DNA of 11,903 nt from an uncultured Sutterella sp. (GCA_905198475.1 CAJKCQ010000064.1:1-11903); one strand, 5' to 3'; positions 1 through 7,403 are shown, counted from the stretch's first letter. Notes: generated by a model not told the origin, from the sequence alone. Translations and numbers: made by a program.

Positions 1-2426
1 AGGAACCCGTACAGCACCGACTGGCGCAATCCCAGCCGCACGTACGCCGCCGTCCACATGCCGCCGCCCAGCGCGCCGCCGCCGAGGCGAAGGCCCGCGA
101 GGAGGCCGCGAAGAAGTCGGCCGACGAGGCCGCGCTGAAGGCCGCCCGCCGCGAAGCCGAAAAAGCGAAGCTCGAGGCGGAGGTCGCGCAGGCGACCGCG
201 CAGAGGATCGAGCAGCAGGCCGCCGAAAACGAGCGCCGCGCCGCCGCCCGCCGCAAGGCCGAGGAGGAGGCCCGCCGCATCCGCGAGATGATGAACCGCA
301 AGGCCGGCGTCCTCACGGCGAAGAAGCCCGTGAAGGAGGAGAAGCCCAAGGTCGAGGAGAAGCCCGCCGAGAAGAAGGCGGCTTCCGCCGAGAAGAAGGC
401 CGCCGCCGACAAGAACCAGCCGCGCCGCAACAACGCGACGCGTCCGGCCGCCGCGCCCGCCAATTCGGGCGACAAGCGCGGTCACGGGGACAAGAAGGGC
501 GCCCGGCGCGCGGGCGACTGGCAGGACGACGACAGGAAGGGCCGCGGCCTCAAGACCCGCGGCGGCGTCGAGGAGGAGGGCTCCGGCTCGGGCTGGCGCA
601 CCGCGCGCGGCCGCCGCAGCCAGGACCGCCATCGTCAGGACGCCCCCGTGCAGCAGGCCGTCGAACCCGTGGTACGTGAGGTGCAGGTCCCCGAGACGAT
701 CTCCGTGGCCGATCTCGCCCACAAGATGAGCGTCAAGGCGACCGAAGTGATCAAGACCCTGATGCAGATGGGCCAGATGGTCACGATCAACCAGATGCTC
801 GACCAGGAGACGGCGATGATCGTCGTCGAGGAGATGGGCCACAAGGCGACGGCCGCGAAGGCGGACGATCCGGAAGCCTACCTCGGCGAAATCGAGGAGA
901 AGCACGACTATCCCGAGAAGCCCCGTCCCCCGGTGGTCACCATCATGGGCCACGTCGACCACGGCAAGACGTCGCTGCTCGACTACATCCGCCGCGCCAA
1001 GGTCGCCGCGGGTGAAGCGGGCGGCATCACGCAGCACATCGGTGCGTACCACGTGAAGACGCCGCGCGGCATCATCACATTCCTCGACACCCCGGGCCAC
1101 GAAGCCTTCACGGCCATGCGCGCCCGCGGCGCCCAGGCGACCGACATCGTGATTCTCGTGGTGGCGGCCGACGACGGCGTGATGCCCCAGACGCAGGAGG
1201 CGATCTCGCACTCGCGCGCCGCGGGCGTTCCGCTCGTCGTCGCGATCAACAAGATCGACAAGCCCGAGGCGAACCCCGAGCGCGTGAAGCAGGAGCTCGT
1301 CCAGGCGGGCGTGATCCCCGAGGAGTACGGCGGCGACGTGCCGTTCTGCCCCGTGTCCGCCAAGACCGGCCAGGGCGTGGACGAACTCCTTGAGAACGTG
1401 CTGCTGCAGGCCGAGATGCTCGACCTCCAGGCTCCGGACGAAGGTCCCGCCAAGGGCCTCGTGATCGAGTCGCGCCTCGACAAGGGCCGCGGCCCGGTCG
1501 CCTCGATCCTCGTGCAGGCGGGCACGCTGCACCGCGGCGACGTGGTGCTCGTGGGCGCCGAATTCGGCCGCGTGCGCGCGATGATCAACGAGCTCGGCAA
1601 AGCGCAGAACACCGCCGGCCCGTCGATCCCGGTCGAAATCCAGGGCCTCTCGGGCGTCCCGCAGGCGGGCGACGAGGTGATCTCGCTCGCCGACGAAAGG
1701 AAGGCGCGTGAAATCGCCCTCTTCCGTCAGGGCAAGTACCGCGACACGAAGCTCGCCAAGCAGCATGCGACGAACCTCGCGAACCTCTTCGCCGACGTGG
1801 GCGAGGGCGAGGTGAAGACGCTCCCGCTCATCATCAAGGCCGACGTCCAGGGCTCGCAGGAGGCGCTCATCCACGCCCTCACGCAGCTCTCGAACAACGA
1901 GGTGCGCGTGAACGTCGTGCACGCGGCCGTGGGCGGCATCTCCGAGTCGGACGTGAACCTCGCGTCGGCTTCGAAGGGCGTGATCATCGGCTTCAACGTC
2001 CGCGCGGACGCGCAGGCGAGGAAGCTCGCTGAACAGGAGTCCGTCGACATCCGCTACTACAACATCATCTACGACGCCGTGGACGACGTGAAGGCGGCCC
2101 TGTCGGGCATGCTTTCGCCCGAGCGCCGCGAGACGCCTCTCGGCCTCGTCGAGATCCGCCAGATCATCCGCGTGCCGAAGGTGGGCAACATCGCCGGCTG
2201 CCGCGTCCTCGAAGGCCTCGTGCGCCGCTCCGCGCAGGTGCGCCTGCTGCGCGACAACGTGGTCGTCTGGACGGGCGAGCTCGCGAGCCTCAAGCACTTC
2301 AAGGACGACGTGCGCGAGGTGAAGGCCGGCAACGAGTGCGGCCTCTCGCTCAAGGGCTATGAAGACATCAAGGTGAACGATCAGCTCGAAGTCTTCGAAG
2401 TGACCGAAGTCGCCCGCACGCTCTAA
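1..2426 (+). CDS. infB: Translation initiation factor IF-2 (5' partial)
   Basis: IF2 is the GTPase that brings initiator fMet-tRNA to the 30S subunit and promotes 50S joining. The frame is open from the window edge (first complete codon at base 3), so the N-terminus lies outside; 807 residues are visible, against roughly 890-970 in Betaproteobacteria. In order: a charged Ala/Glu/Lys/Arg linker (about residues 20-215), the second IF2_N subdomain (about 233-285, starting ISVADLAHKM), then the G domain with G1 GHVDHGKT (316-323), G3 DTPGHEAF (from 362), G4 NKID (416-419) and a G5 SAK. The C-terminal domains that bind the ribosome and fMet-tRNA follow to the TAA. An ATG at 288 is only an internal Met: the coding signal runs upstream of it. 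infB normally follows nusA, and here precedes rbfA. Family assignment is certain. The first ~20 codons look odd (see findings). Confidence 0.97.
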   Translation, partial: EPVQHRLAQSQPHVRRRPHAAAQRAAAEAKAREEAAKKSADEAALKAARREAEKAKLEAEVAQATAQRIEQQAAENERRAAARRKAEEEARRIREMMNRKAGVLTAKKPVKEEKPKVEEKPAEKKAASAEKKAAADKNQPRRNNATRPAAAPANSGDKRGHGDKKGARRAGDWQDDDRKGRGLKTRGGVEEEGSGSGWRTARGRRSQDRHRQDAPVQQAVEPVVREVQVPETISVADLAHKMSVKATEVIKTLMQMGQMVTINQMLDQETAMIVVEEMGHKATAAKADDPEAYLGEIEEKHDYPEKPRPPVVTIMGHVDHGKTSLLDYIRRAKVAAGEAGGITQHIGAYHVKTPRGIITFLDTPGHEAFTAMRARGAQATDIVILVVAADDGVMPQTQEAISHSRAAGVPLVVAINKIDKPEANPERVKQELVQAGVIPEEYGGDVPFCPVSAKTGQGVDELLENVLLQAEMLDLQAPDEGPAKGLVIESRLDKGRGPVASILVQAGTLHRGDVVLVGAEFGRVRAMINELGKAQNTAGPSIPVEIQGLSGVPQAGDEVISLADERKAREIALFRQGKYRDTKLAKQHATNLANLFADVGEGEVKTLPLIIKADVQGSQEALIHALTQLSNNEVRVNVVHAAVGGISESDVNLASASKGVIIGFNVRADAQARKLAEQESVDIRYYNIIYDAVDDVKAALSGMLSPERRETPLGLVEIRQIIRVPKVGNIAGCRVLEGLVRRSAQVRLLRDNVVVWTGELASLKHFKDDVREVKAGNECGLSLKGYEDIKVNDQLEVFEVTEVARTL

Positions 2427-2462
2427 GGCGCGCTCCCTCGTAGACGACTTTTCACCCGGACC

Positions 2463-2490
2463 GCGCCTCCCTCGAAGAGGGGGGGGGCGC
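2463..2490 (+). terminator. G-rich hairpin just after infB
   Basis: GCGCCTCCCTC (2463-2473) pairs with the G-run arm ending at 2490 across a GAA triloop. This gives about 11 pairs, one of them G-T, with three G's bulged from the nine-G run at 2479-2487. The following bases (CGTCCTTCCT) are only weakly T-rich. It may be a poor terminator or a 3'-end stabilising hairpin for the infB message. Confidence 0.35.
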
Positions 2491-2499
2491 CGTCCTTCC

Positions 2500-2584
2500 T
2501 CCGCCCGGACGACCGGGAGCGCCTCAGAGCGCGGCGCAAGCCGCCTGAGGACGCTTCCGACCGTCCGGGCGGAAGTTGATTTTT
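2500..2584 (+). terminator. Compound long hairpin with T-rich tail between infB and rbfA
   Basis: Bases 2500-2573 fold into one long arm. A perfect 12-bp outer stem (TCCGCCCGGACG, 2500-2511, with 2562-2573) is followed by a 2x2 internal loop, then 8 pairs (2514-2521 with 2552-2559, one G-T). Above that are CCTCAG/CTGAGG (2522-2527 with 2545-2550) and GCGGC/GCCGC closing a GCAA tetraloop (2536-2539), with bulges at 2528-2530 and 2551. TTGATTTTT (2576-2584) follows. An alternative small stem, CTTCCG/CGGAAG (2554-2559 with 2570-2575), would also act as a terminator with the same tail. The rbfA start is only 11 nt further on, so this may be an attenuator rather than a full stop. The pairing is read directly from sequence; the function is inferred. 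Confidence 0.7.
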
Positions 2585-2595
2585 GGACGAAATTT

Positions 2596-3006
2596 ATGAA
2601 GAACGCCAAACCCGGCCGCGCCCAGCGCATCGGCGACCAGATCGTGCGCGACCTCGCGCAACTCATCCCGCTCGAAGTGCGCGACCCGCGCGTCGGTCTC
2701 GTCACCCTCACCGGGTGCGAGGTGACGCCCGACTACGCGCACGCGAAGGTCTACTTCACGGTGCTCGGCTCCGACCCGGCGGAAACCGCCGCCGGCCTCA
2801 ACGCCGCCGCGGGGATGTTGCGCGGGCTTCTCTTCAAGAAGCTGCGCATCCACACGGTGCCGACGCTGCACTTCGCGCTCGATACGAGCGTCGTGCACGG
2901 CTTCCAGATGGACGCCCTCATCAAGCGCGCCATCGCCGAGACCGAGGCGGCGGCGCCCGCCGCCGAGCAGGCTGAAAAGTTTGAAAAGGCTGAGAAGGCC
3001 GAATAA
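2596..3006 (+). CDS. rbfA: Ribosome-binding factor A
   Basis: RbfA is a small single-KH-domain protein that binds the 30S subunit during late maturation of the 16S rRNA 5' end and matters most in the cold. The 136-residue product matches the usual length (about 120-135). It begins with the family-typical basic N-terminus and helix (PGRAQRIGDQIVRDLAQLI), followed by the strand segment VGLVTLTGCEVTPDYAHAKVYF. The KH-fold core ends near LHFALDTSVVHG. The last ~25 residues (from 112) are an Ala/Glu/Lys-rich tail, probably disordered and poorly conserved. The ATG at 2596 is preceded by a weak GGA (2585-2587, 8-nt spacer) lying immediately behind the T-rich tail of the upstream hairpin, so initiation and the hairpin may interact. 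truB follows after 16 nt, as in many proteobacteria. Confidence 0.96.
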   Translation: MKNAKPGRAQRIGDQIVRDLAQLIPLEVRDPRVGLVTLTGCEVTPDYAHAKVYFTVLGSDPAETAAGLNAAAGMLRGLLFKKLRIHTVPTLHFALDTSVVHGFQMDALIKRAIAETEAAAPAAEQAEKFEKAEKAE

Positions 3007-3012
3007 AGAGGA
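3006..3012 (+). promoter_or_regulatory. Shine-Dalgarno that fixes the truB start
   Basis: AAGAGGA lies 10 nt before the ATG at 3023 and overlaps the last base of the rbfA stop codon. It favours ATG 3023 over an in-frame TTG at 2981, which would lie inside rbfA and add 14 non-family residues. Confidence 0.65.
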
Positions 3013-3022
3013 TCCGCGCGCC

Positions 3023-3925
3023 ATGGCAAAGACGAAGAAGGGCGACCCGATCAACGCGGTCCTTCTCCTCGACAAGGACGGGGGGCTCTCCTCCAACAGC
3101 GCCGTGCAGATCGCCCGGCGCCTCGTGAACGCGCAGAAGGCGGGCCACACCGGCACGCTCGATCCGATGGCGACGGGGCTGCTGCCGGTCTGCTTCGGCG
3201 ACGCGACGAAGTTTTCCGCCGACCTTCTGAACGCCGACAAGGGCTATGAGGCCCGCGTGAAGTTGGGCGAGGTGACCGACACGGGCGACGCCGAGGGCGA
3301 AGTCGTCGAGCGCCGCCCCGTCGAGGGCGTGACGCTCGAGCGCATCGAGGCCGCCGCCCGCGGTTTCCTGGGCGAGATCGAGCAGATTCCGCCGATGCAC
3401 TCGGCCCTCAAAAAGGACGGCGTCTGCCTCTACAAGCTCGCCCGCCGGGGCGAAGTGGTCGAGCGCGCGCCGCGCCGCGTGCGCGTGCTTTCGATCGAGG
3501 CGTCCGACTTCGACGGCACGTCCTTCACGATGAAGACTCTCGTCTCGAAGGGCACCTACATCCGCGTGCTCGCCGAGGACATCGGCCGCGCGCTCGGGTG
3601 CGGGGCGCACCTGACGGCCCTGCGGCGCACCCGCGTCGGGCACCTCACGCTCGACGGGGCCGTCACGCTCGAAAACCTCCGCGCACTCGGCACGCCCGAG
3701 GCGGCGCGCGGTAAACTCACGCCCGCAGACGCCCTGATCACCACGCTCGCCCGCATCGACCTCACGGCGGCGGACGAAGCGCGCTTTCTCCTCGGCCAGC
3801 GCCTGGCGCTCGGCCTAGGGACCCGGGGACGCGTACGCGTCTATGGTCCCGCCGCAGGACTCCTCGGCACGGCGGTCGTCTCCGACCGCGGCGTGCTCCA
3901 GCCCGAGCGGCTCATCGCACATTGA
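3023..3925 (+). CDS. truB: tRNA pseudouridine(55) synthase TruB
   Basis: TruB isomerises U55 in the T-arm of almost all tRNAs to pseudouridine and also acts as a tRNA folding chaperone in the cytoplasm. The product is 300 residues, within the normal range. The catalytic motif GHTGTLDPMATGLLPV is present with the nucleophilic Asp at residue 47, preceded by the typical LLLDKDGGLSSN segment. The GYEARVKLGEVTDTGDAEGE block and the later VSKGTYIRVLAEDIG / GCGAHLTALRRTRVG motifs complete the family pattern, and a short PUA-like C-terminal region closes the protein. The start at ATG 3023 is chosen for its SD at 3006-3012. The gene sits 16 nt after rbfA and 36 nt before typA, so co-transcription is likely. 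No anomaly seen. Confidence 0.96.
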   Translation: MAKTKKGDPINAVLLLDKDGGLSSNSAVQIARRLVNAQKAGHTGTLDPMATGLLPVCFGDATKFSADLLNADKGYEARVKLGEVTDTGDAEGEVVERRPVEGVTLERIEAAARGFLGEIEQIPPMHSALKKDGVCLYKLARRGEVVERAPRRVRVLSIEASDFDGTSFTMKTLVSKGTYIRVLAEDIGRALGCGAHLTALRRTRVGHLTLDGAVTLENLRALGTPEAARGKLTPADALITTLARIDLTAADEARFLLGQRLALGLGTRGRVRVYGPAAGLLGTAVVSDRGVLQPERLIAH

Positions 3926-3961
3926 TCCGACAAACAAAAACTTCCATTCATCCAGACTCCC

Positions 3962-5806
3962 ATGACTCGAGCTATCCGCAACATAGCGATCATCGCGCAC
4001 GTCGACCACGGCAAGACCACGATGGTCGACCGTCTCCTGCAGTGCGCCGGCACCTTCCGCGAAAACCAGCAGGTTGAAGAACGCGTGATGGACTCCAACG
4101 CCATCGAACGCGAACGCGGCATCACGATTCTCGCGAAGAACTGCGCGGTCGAATACGAAGGCGTGCACATCAACATCATCGACACCCCGGGCCACGCCGA
4201 CTTCGGCGGCGAGGTGGAGCGCGTGCTCTCGATGGTCGACGGCGTGCTGCTGCTCGTCGACGCCGTTGAAGGCCCGATGCCGCAGACGCGCTTCGTCACC
4301 CGCAAGGCGCTCGCCCAGGGCCTCAAGCCCATCGTCGTGATCAACAAGATCGACCGCCCGGGCGCCCGTCCGGACTGGGTCCTCAACCAGACCTTCGACC
4401 TCTTCGACAAGTTGGGCGCCACCGAAGATCAGCTCGACTTCCCGGTGATCTACGCCTCGGCCCTGAACGGCTTCGCGGGCTACACCGAGGACGTTGAGGA
4501 ACTCAAGAAGATCGGCAACATGCGCGCCGTCTTCGACACCGTGATCAAGTACGTCCCGGTGCGCGACGACAATCCCGACGGCCCGCTGATGCTGCAGATC
4601 TGCTCGCTCGACTACTCGACCTACGTCGGCAAGATCGGCGTGGGCCGCGTGCACCGCGGCCGCATCTATCCGAACTCCGAAGTGGCGATCATGAACGGCC
4701 CGGACGCCGCGCCGCGCCGCGCGAAGATCAACCAGATCCTCGAGTTTGAGGGCCTGCAGCGCAAGGAAGTCGCCGAAGCCCAGGCGGGCGACATCATCCT
4801 CGTCACCGGCATCGAAGACCTCGACATCGGCACGACCATCACGGACAAGGACCAGCCTGAAGCCCTTCCGATGCTCAAGGTCGACGAACCGACCCTGACG
4901 ATGAACTTCCAGGTGAACACGTCGCCGCTCGCCGGCCGCGAAGGCAAGTTCGTCACGTCGCGTCAGATCCGCGAGCGTCTCGAACGCGAGTTGAAGTCCA
5001 ACGTCGCCATGCGCATGCGCCCGACCGCCGACGAGACGGTCTGGGAGATCGCCGGCCGCGGCGAACTGCACCTCACGATTCTTCTTGAGAACATGCGCCG
5101 CGAGGGCTACGAACTCGCCGTGTCGCGTCCCCGCGTGCTGCTCAAGGAAGTCGACGGCGTCAAGATGGAGCCCTATGAACTCCTCACGGTGGACGTCGAG
5201 GAGGAGCACCAGGGTGCGGTGATGGAGGAGCTCGGCCGCCGCCGCGGCGACCTCCAGGACATGCAGCCCGACGGCAAGGGCCGCGTGCGCCTCGAGTACC
5301 GCATCCCCGCGCGCGGTCTGATCGGCTTCCAGAGCATGTTCATGACGATGTGCCGCGGCACGGGCATCATGAGCCACGTCTTCGACGACTACGGTCCGAT
5401 CAAGACGGGCGACGTGGGCGAACGGCGCTCGGGCGTCATCATCTCGCAGGACGACGGCGAGGCCGTGGCCTACGCCCTCTGGAAGATCCAGGAACGCGGC
5501 CGCCTCTTCGTGAGCCCCGGCGACAAGCTCTACGAGGGCATGATCATCGGCGAGCATTCGCGTGAGAACGACATCGTCGTGAACCCGATCCGCTGCAAGC
5601 AGCTCACCAATATCCGCGCCTCGGGCTCGGACGAGGCGATCCGCCTGGTTCCCCCGGTGAAGCTCACGCTCGAATCGGCCGTCGAGTTCATCAACGACGA
5701 CGAACTCGTGGAGATCACGCCGAAGACGATCCGTCTGCGCAAGCGCTTCCTCAAGGACTTCGAGCGCAAGCGCGCCGCCCGCGCCGAGGAGAAGGAGTTT
5801 GGCTAA
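3962..5806 (+). CDS. typA: Translational GTPase TypA/BipA
   Basis: TypA (BipA) is an EF-G-like GTPase that binds the 70S/50S ribosome, assists 50S assembly at low temperature and affects stress and virulence responses. The 614-residue product has the usual length (about 605-615). The G domain shows G1 AHVDHGKT (12-19), the switch-I RGIT (52-55), G3 DTPGHADF (74-81), G4 NKID (128-131) and G5 SAL (166-168). These are followed by the EF-Tu domain-2-like barrel, two EF-G III/V-like domains and the TypA-specific C-terminal domain, with a basic tail. The ATG at 3962 gives the canonical family N-terminus, but the preceding bases are pyrimidine/A-rich with no recognisable Shine-Dalgarno. It follows truB by 36 nt. 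Its last codons contain the ribosome binding site for the next gene, which it overlaps by 8 nt. Confidence 0.97.
   Translation: MTRAIRNIAIIAHVDHGKTTMVDRLLQCAGTFRENQQVEERVMDSNAIERERGITILAKNCAVEYEGVHINIIDTPGHADFGGEVERVLSMVDGVLLLVDAVEGPMPQTRFVTRKALAQGLKPIVVINKIDRPGARPDWVLNQTFDLFDKLGATEDQLDFPVIYASALNGFAGYTEDVEELKKIGNMRAVFDTVIKYVPVRDDNPDGPLMLQICSLDYSTYVGKIGVGRVHRGRIYPNSEVAIMNGPDAAPRRAKINQILEFEGLQRKEVAEAQAGDIILVTGIEDLDIGTTITDKDQPEALPMLKVDEPTLTMNFQVNTSPLAGREGKFVTSRQIRERLERELKSNVAMRMRPTADETVWEIAGRGELHLTILLENMRREGYELAVSRPRVLLKEVDGVKMEPYELLTVDVEEEHQGAVMEELGRRRGDLQDMQPDGKGRVRLEYRIPARGLIGFQSMFMTMCRGTGIMSHVFDDYGPIKTGDVGERRSGVIISQDDGEAVAYALWKIQERGRLFVSPGDKLYEGMIIGEHSRENDIVVNPIRCKQLTNIRASGSDEAIRLVPPVKLTLESAVEFINDDELVEITPKTIRLRKRFLKDFERKRAARAEEKEFG
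5786..5791 (+). promoter_or_regulatory. Shine-Dalgarno inside the typA 3' end for the TTG-started ychJ-like gene
   Basis: GAGGAG lies 7 nt before TTG 5799. The nearer AGGAG (5793-5797) is only 1 nt from the TTG and would be too close. This supports a TTG start overlapping the typA stop. Confidence 0.5.
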
Positions 5807-6227
5807 GAAGCCCCGCGGCGCGAAGACCGTTCTCTGCCCCTGCGGCAGCGGACGACCCGCGCCCGAGTGCTGCGCCCGTTGGCTCACGGGCGGCGCGGCG
5901 CCCCTTGGGGCGCCGGACCCGGAGTCCCTGATGCGCAGCCGCTTCACAGCCTATGCCTTGGGTGACGACGCCTACGTGCTCGCCACCTGGGCGCCCGAAA
6001 CCCGGCCCGCGGAGCTCTTCGCGCCGGGCGAAGCGCGCCCGAAGTGGCTCCGGCTCGAGGTGAAGGCCTCGGGCACGGCGGCGGACGGCCGCACCGGCTG
6101 GGTGGACTTCACCGCCGTGGGCCGCACCGCTCAGGGCGCCTTCCGGATGACCGAGCACTCGCGCTTCCGGCGCGATGACGCGGGCCGGTGGCTCTACGTG
6201 GACGGCGACCATCCCGCGGCGGAGTAG
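5799..6227 (+). CDS. ychJ: YchJ-like UPF0225 family SEC-C protein
   Basis: A 142-residue protein of the YchJ/UPF0225 type, whose exact cellular role is not established. Near the N-terminus is a SEC-C type metal-binding motif with Cys at 13, 15, 24 and 25 (CPCGSG...CC), expected to bind zinc. It is followed by the family-typical block PESLMRSRFTAYALGDDAYVLATW and a SnoaL/NTF2-like region ending in the conserved TEHSRFRRDDAGRWLYVDGD. No plausible ATG or GTG precedes the SEC-C motif, so the TTG at 5799 is taken as the start. It overlaps the typA stop by 8 nt and has a GAGGAG at a 7-nt spacing, suggesting translational coupling to typA. A terminator-like hairpin lies 36 nt after the stop. The family call is by motif resemblance to E. 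coli YchJ. Confidence 0.88.
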   Translation: MAKKPRGAKTVLCPCGSGRPAPECCARWLTGGAAPLGAPDPESLMRSRFTAYALGDDAYVLATWAPETRPAELFAPGEARPKWLRLEVKASGTAADGRTGWVDFTAVGRTAQGAFRMTEHSRFRRDDAGRWLYVDGDHPAAE

Positions 6228-6263
6228 ATCCTTCCGCTGCGAAGCTCCTCTTCCCCAAAAAGA

Positions 6264-6299
6264 AGCGCCCGACCGAGACCTTCGGCCCGGGCGCTTTTT
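6264..6299 (+). terminator. Rho-independent terminator after the ychJ-like gene
   Basis: AGCGCCCG (6264-6271) pairs with CGGGCGCT (6288-6295), and an inner CCGA/TTCGG-type helix shortens the loop. The stem is followed directly by T5 (6295-6299) and preceded by an A-rich run (6257-6264), so it could also work on the other strand. Only 25 nt separate it from the dusA ATG. Confidence 0.85.
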
Positions 6300-6324
6300 C
6301 TATTTCCGCCTCATTTTCACAACC

Positions 6325-7341
6325 ATGACGACACCCGACATCCGCTCCCCCTGGCGCTTCACCGTGGCGCCGATGCTCGACTGGACGGACCGCCACTGCC
6401 GGTACTTCCACCGGCTCCTCTCGCGCCGTGCGCGGCTCTACACCGAGATGGTGACCACGGGCGCGATCCGGTTCGGGGACCGCGAGGCGCTCCTCGGCTT
6501 CTCGCCCACGGAGCACCCCGTCGCGCTCCAGCTCGGAGGCTCGGACCCCGCCGAACTCGCCTTCTCGGTCAAGACCGCCTCCGCCTGGGGGTACGACGAA
6601 TACAACCTCAACTGCGGCTGCCCCTCGCCGCGCGTGCAGAAGGGAAGCTTCGGCGCGTGCCTCATGCTCGACGCCAAGCTCGTCGCCCAATGCGTGCGCG
6701 CGATGATGAGCGAGACCGACCGCCCCGTCACGGTGAAGCACCGCATCGGCGTCGACCGCCGCGACGACTATGCGTTCGTGCGCGACTTCGTGGGCGAGGT
6801 GAGGGAGGCGGGCTGCCGCGTCTTCATCGTCCATGCGAGGAGCGCCTGGCTCCAGGGCCTCTCGCCCAAGGAAAACCGCGAGGTGCCGCCCCTCAAGAGG
6901 GAGGCGGCGTACCAGTTGAAGCGCGACTTCCCCGACTGCACGTTCGTCCTGAACGGCGGCATCACGTCTGTGGGCGAGTCGAAGGAACTGATCGACGCGG
7001 GGCTCGACGGCGTGATGGTCGGGCGTGCGGCCTACCAGAACCCGTGGATGCTCGCGGACGTGGATGAGACGCTCTTCGGCGAACCGAAGAGCATCACGCG
7101 CCTCTGCGTGATCGACGCCGTCACCGAGGAGGTGAAGGCCCATTGGGCGGACGACGAACACGCGCTCCGGGCCTTCGCGCGGCACCTCAACGGCCTCTGT
7201 CAGGGGCTCCCCGGCGCGCGCGCCTGGCGGCGCACGCTCGCCGACCCCGCGGCCATCCGCCGCGAGGGCCCCGAACTCTTCCATCACGCCTGGGCGGTCG
7301 CCTTCGGCGGGAGGGATGCGGAGGAGAACAAAGAGGAGTGA
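6325..7341 (+). CDS. dusA: tRNA-dihydrouridine(20/20a) synthase DusA
   Basis: DusA is an FMN enzyme that reduces U20/U20a in the tRNA D-loop using NADPH. The 338-residue product starts with the hallmark APMLDWTDRHCRYF (15-28), then EMVTTGAI and PVALQLGGSDP. Next is NLNCGCPSPRVQKGSFGACLM, whose last Cys (112) is the expected catalytic proton donor. VKHRIGVD, FIVHARSAWLQGLSPKENR, LNGGI and VMVGRAAYQNPW follow as the FMN-phosphate and substrate motifs specific to the DusA branch. A C-terminal helical tRNA-binding domain ends the protein. ATG 6325 gives the family N-terminus. An in-frame extension back to 6175 would run through the terminator and the ychJ-like gene and is rejected. There is no clear Shine-Dalgarno. 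The gene is convergent with the AraC gene on the other strand. Confidence 0.95.
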   Translation: MTTPDIRSPWRFTVAPMLDWTDRHCRYFHRLLSRRARLYTEMVTTGAIRFGDREALLGFSPTEHPVALQLGGSDPAELAFSVKTASAWGYDEYNLNCGCPSPRVQKGSFGACLMLDAKLVAQCVRAMMSETDRPVTVKHRIGVDRRDDYAFVRDFVGEVREAGCRVFIVHARSAWLQGLSPKENREVPPLKREAAYQLKRDFPDCTFVLNGGITSVGESKELIDAGLDGVMVGRAAYQNPWMLADVDETLFGEPKSITRLCVIDAVTEEVKAHWADDEHALRAFARHLNGLCQGLPGARAWRRTLADPAAIRREGPELFHHAWAVAFGGRDAEENKEE

Positions 7342-7342
7342 G

Positions 7343-7366
7343 CGCCCGCTCTCAATGAGGCGGGCG
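7343..7366 (+). terminator. Hairpin directly after dusA
   Basis: CGCCCGC (7343-7349) pairs with GCGGGCG (7360-7366), with a bulged T and an inner CTC/GAG helix around an AAT loop. It starts 2 nt after the dusA stop but has no T-run behind it, so it may be a 3'-end hairpin rather than a true intrinsic terminator. Confidence 0.4.
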
Positions 7367-7382
7367 GTCTGAGCCGTAGGAG

Positions 7383-7403
7383 AAGCGCGCCTTCCTGCGC
7401 TTT
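7383..7403. terminator. Possible weak bidirectional terminator between dusA and the AraC gene
   Basis: AAGCGC (7383-7388) pairs with GCGCTT (7397-7402) around an 8-nt loop in the convergent intergenic gap. Short A/T tracts flank both sides but are only 2-3 bases long, so the call is tentative. Confidence 0.25.

Noticed and set aside
983..1612. 209-residue open frame on the minus strand opposite infB
   Set aside because: Antisense to the IF2 G domain, Ser/Thr/Arg-rich, with no coding signature.
2981..3022. Upstream TTG start for truB
   Set aside because: It lies inside rbfA and encodes residues unlike TruB. ATG 3023 has a good SD.
3815..5947. 710-residue open frame on the minus strand opposite typA
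   Set aside because: It is antisense to a certain typA gene. Its Ala/Arg/His/Asp/Val-rich composition is what the reverse strand of GC-rich coding DNA gives, and it shows no motif or SD.
6175..6324. N-terminal extension of dusA to an upstream start
   Set aside because: It would overlap the ychJ-like gene and translate through a clear terminator. The family N-terminus begins just after ATG 6325.
6109..7287. 392-residue open frame on the minus strand opposite dusA
   Set aside because: Antisense shadow of dusA and the intergenic terminator; no recognisable domain.
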